This document shows positions 35,590 through 36,196 of a DNA stretch of 36,196 nucleotides, in pieces. This stretch comes from a virus. The stretch is from positions 1 to 36,196 of the IMG/VR virus record IMGVR_UViG_3300044971_002261. One strand, given 5' to 3'. The notes under the pieces were generated by a model. That model made no database searches and was not told the origin of the DNA. It saw only the letters and a program-made list of their open reading frames with translations. Position 1 is the stretch's first letter, and each line of letters starts with the position of its first letter. A program made the position numbers and the translations under genes.

Positions 35590-36196
35590 GCCTGGTCTTT
35601 GTCCACGACAACGAGCTCGGGCGGCAGGAGCCGCCCCTCGCGGAAGGTGAGCACCGCGAAGCCCGATGCCCAGTTGAGCGGGCCGCCTTCGACGTAGGTG
35701 AACTGCGGACCGCCGACGTCGGCCATCGTGCCGGTGTCGACCCCGTAGCGCCGGCCGCGGTAGTCGGCCCAGGGCGTGACCTTGAGCTGGTGGAGGTGGC
35801 CGTGGACGTATGACACGCCCGCCTTGAGGGTGCTGTTGTAGGCGGCATGGATGCCACCGTTCACCGGGCGGTGCCGGATGCAGACCCACCCGTCGGTGCG
35901 GGCGTTCAAGTGCAGCGCCCAGCCCGCCCGCCACCGGGGCAGGAAGTCCAAGAGCGTCGAGCCCGGCATTCCCTCGACCTCGCTCACCCGGCCGCTCAGG
36001 TAGTTCTCGAAGCGGGCGTCGTGGTTGCCGATCGTGCGCACGAGCTTGGCCGAGCCTGCCGCGCGCTCGATCTCGGCGCAGCGGTCCTGCACGGCGTGGA
36101 TCTCGTCCTTCAGCTGCGGCTGCTGTTCCCACATGATCCGCGGGTGTCGGCTGATGCGAGCGCCGTCGAGGATGTCGCCGTTGAGCACGATTATGC
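35565..36196 (-). CDS. Metallophosphoesterase, 3' part (partial at window end)
   Basis: The frame enters at 36196 and ends with TGA at 35565-35567 (209 residues). It carries NGDILDG, TIGNHDARFENY (N179-H-D of the joined protein), CIRHRPVNGG, SYVHGHLHQLK and VDTGTMADVGG, the remaining ligands of a calcineurin-like phosphoesterase. It continues exactly in frame from codon 122 of the gene at 1-511. The GTG at 36186-36188 could mimic a start but is internal. Confidence 0.88.
   Translation of the reverse strand, partial: IIVLNGDILDGARISRHPRIMWEQQPQLKDEIHAVQDRCAEIERAAGSAKLVRTIGNHDARFENYLSGRVSEVEGMPGSTLLDFLPRWRAGWALHLNARTDGWVCIRHRPVNGGIHAAYNSTLKAGVSYVHGHLHQLKVTPWADYRGRRYGVDTGTMADVGGPQFTYVEGGPLNWASGFAVLTFREGRLLPPELVVVDKDQAWFRGQAI
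36050..36196. repeat. Right copy of the near-identical terminal direct repeat
   Basis: It corresponds to 1-147; the last 44 bases (36153-36196) are identical to 104-147. The differences are mostly silent in the shared phosphoesterase frame, as expected from two strains of one population or from an overlap left at the assembly ends. Confidence 0.85.

Noticed and set aside
1-36196. Integrase, partition genes, tRNA genes or attachment site
   Set aside because: No recombinase signatures, ParA-like frames, tRNA cloverleaf-like segments or tRNA-gene fragments were recognised; this is by eye, and a tRNA scan would be decisive.
36050-36196. Functional exact terminal repeat of a linear genome
   Set aside because: The copies differ at about ten positions and lie within one continuous coding frame, which fits an assembly overlap with strain variants better.

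Overview
The window reads as one essentially complete genome of a tailed double-stranded DNA phage (siphovirus type, roughly 36 kb, high GC, densely packed genes joined by 1-8 base ATGA, GTGA or TGATG overlaps). A spanin pair (Rz/Rz1-like), a small holin and a TIGR02594-type endolysin point to a Gram-negative host; GC content and protein style fit a proteobacterium, but the host cannot be named from sequence. No integrase, partition gene, tRNA or CRISPR array was seen, so a strictly lytic or non-integrating life style is the simplest reading (inference).

The first 147 bases and the last 147 bases are about 93% identical and lie in the same reading frame of one gene. The N-terminal part of a metallophosphoesterase (1-511, minus) continues in frame at 36196, so the contig is best read as a circular map, or a circularly permuted genome, cut inside that gene. 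Read this way, the minus-strand genes form one leftward block: regulator (28677), primase-helicase, SSB-like protein, resolvase-like protein, Q-like regulator, terminase, portal, capsid, tail, lysis, then across the contig ends to metallophosphoesterase and spanins, stopping at about 34.79 kb.

Regions. (1) 0.5-1.75 kb, lysis: metallopeptidase-like protein, holin, endolysin, XhlA-like membrane protein. (2) 1.75-9.3 kb, tail: tail-tip/J-like protein, NlpC/P60-like peptidase, hub-like and distal-tail-like proteins, a short tape measure, tail assembly chaperones with an A_AAA_AAC -1 frameshift site, tube, terminator and head-tail joiner. The tip order matches the gene-transfer-agent/lambda plan. 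(3) 9.3-12.6 kb: methyltransferase, an MptE-like protein, and a fused prohead protease-major capsid gene with an internal ribosome start. (4) 12.6-17.45 kb: eight mostly beta-rich or adhesin-like genes placed between capsid and portal. (5) 17.4-24.2 kb: portal, connectors, a second fibre-like gene, TerL, TerS. (6) 24.2-28.7 kb: regulation, recombination and replication, including a striking inverted cluster of CCGTTGTGC repeats around G8-TTATA-G8. (7) 28.68-28.85 kb: divergent promoter region with a leaderless HTH regulator and repeated operator-like sites. (8) 28.85-34.85 kb, plus strand: early block of about 22 small genes, among them a DUF6884-like protein, a RecE/Cas4-type nuclease lacking the usual catalytic Asp, its conserved partner, HTH and zinc-finger proteins and several one-helix membrane peptides.

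Likely flow: the rightward promoter (TTGACG-N17-TAAGGT) drives host-takeover and recombination genes. The leftward promoter (TTGACA-N18-TACCGT) drives the regulator, replication and, through the Q-like protein, the late genes. All functional names come from motifs and gene order read by eye; no database search was possible.
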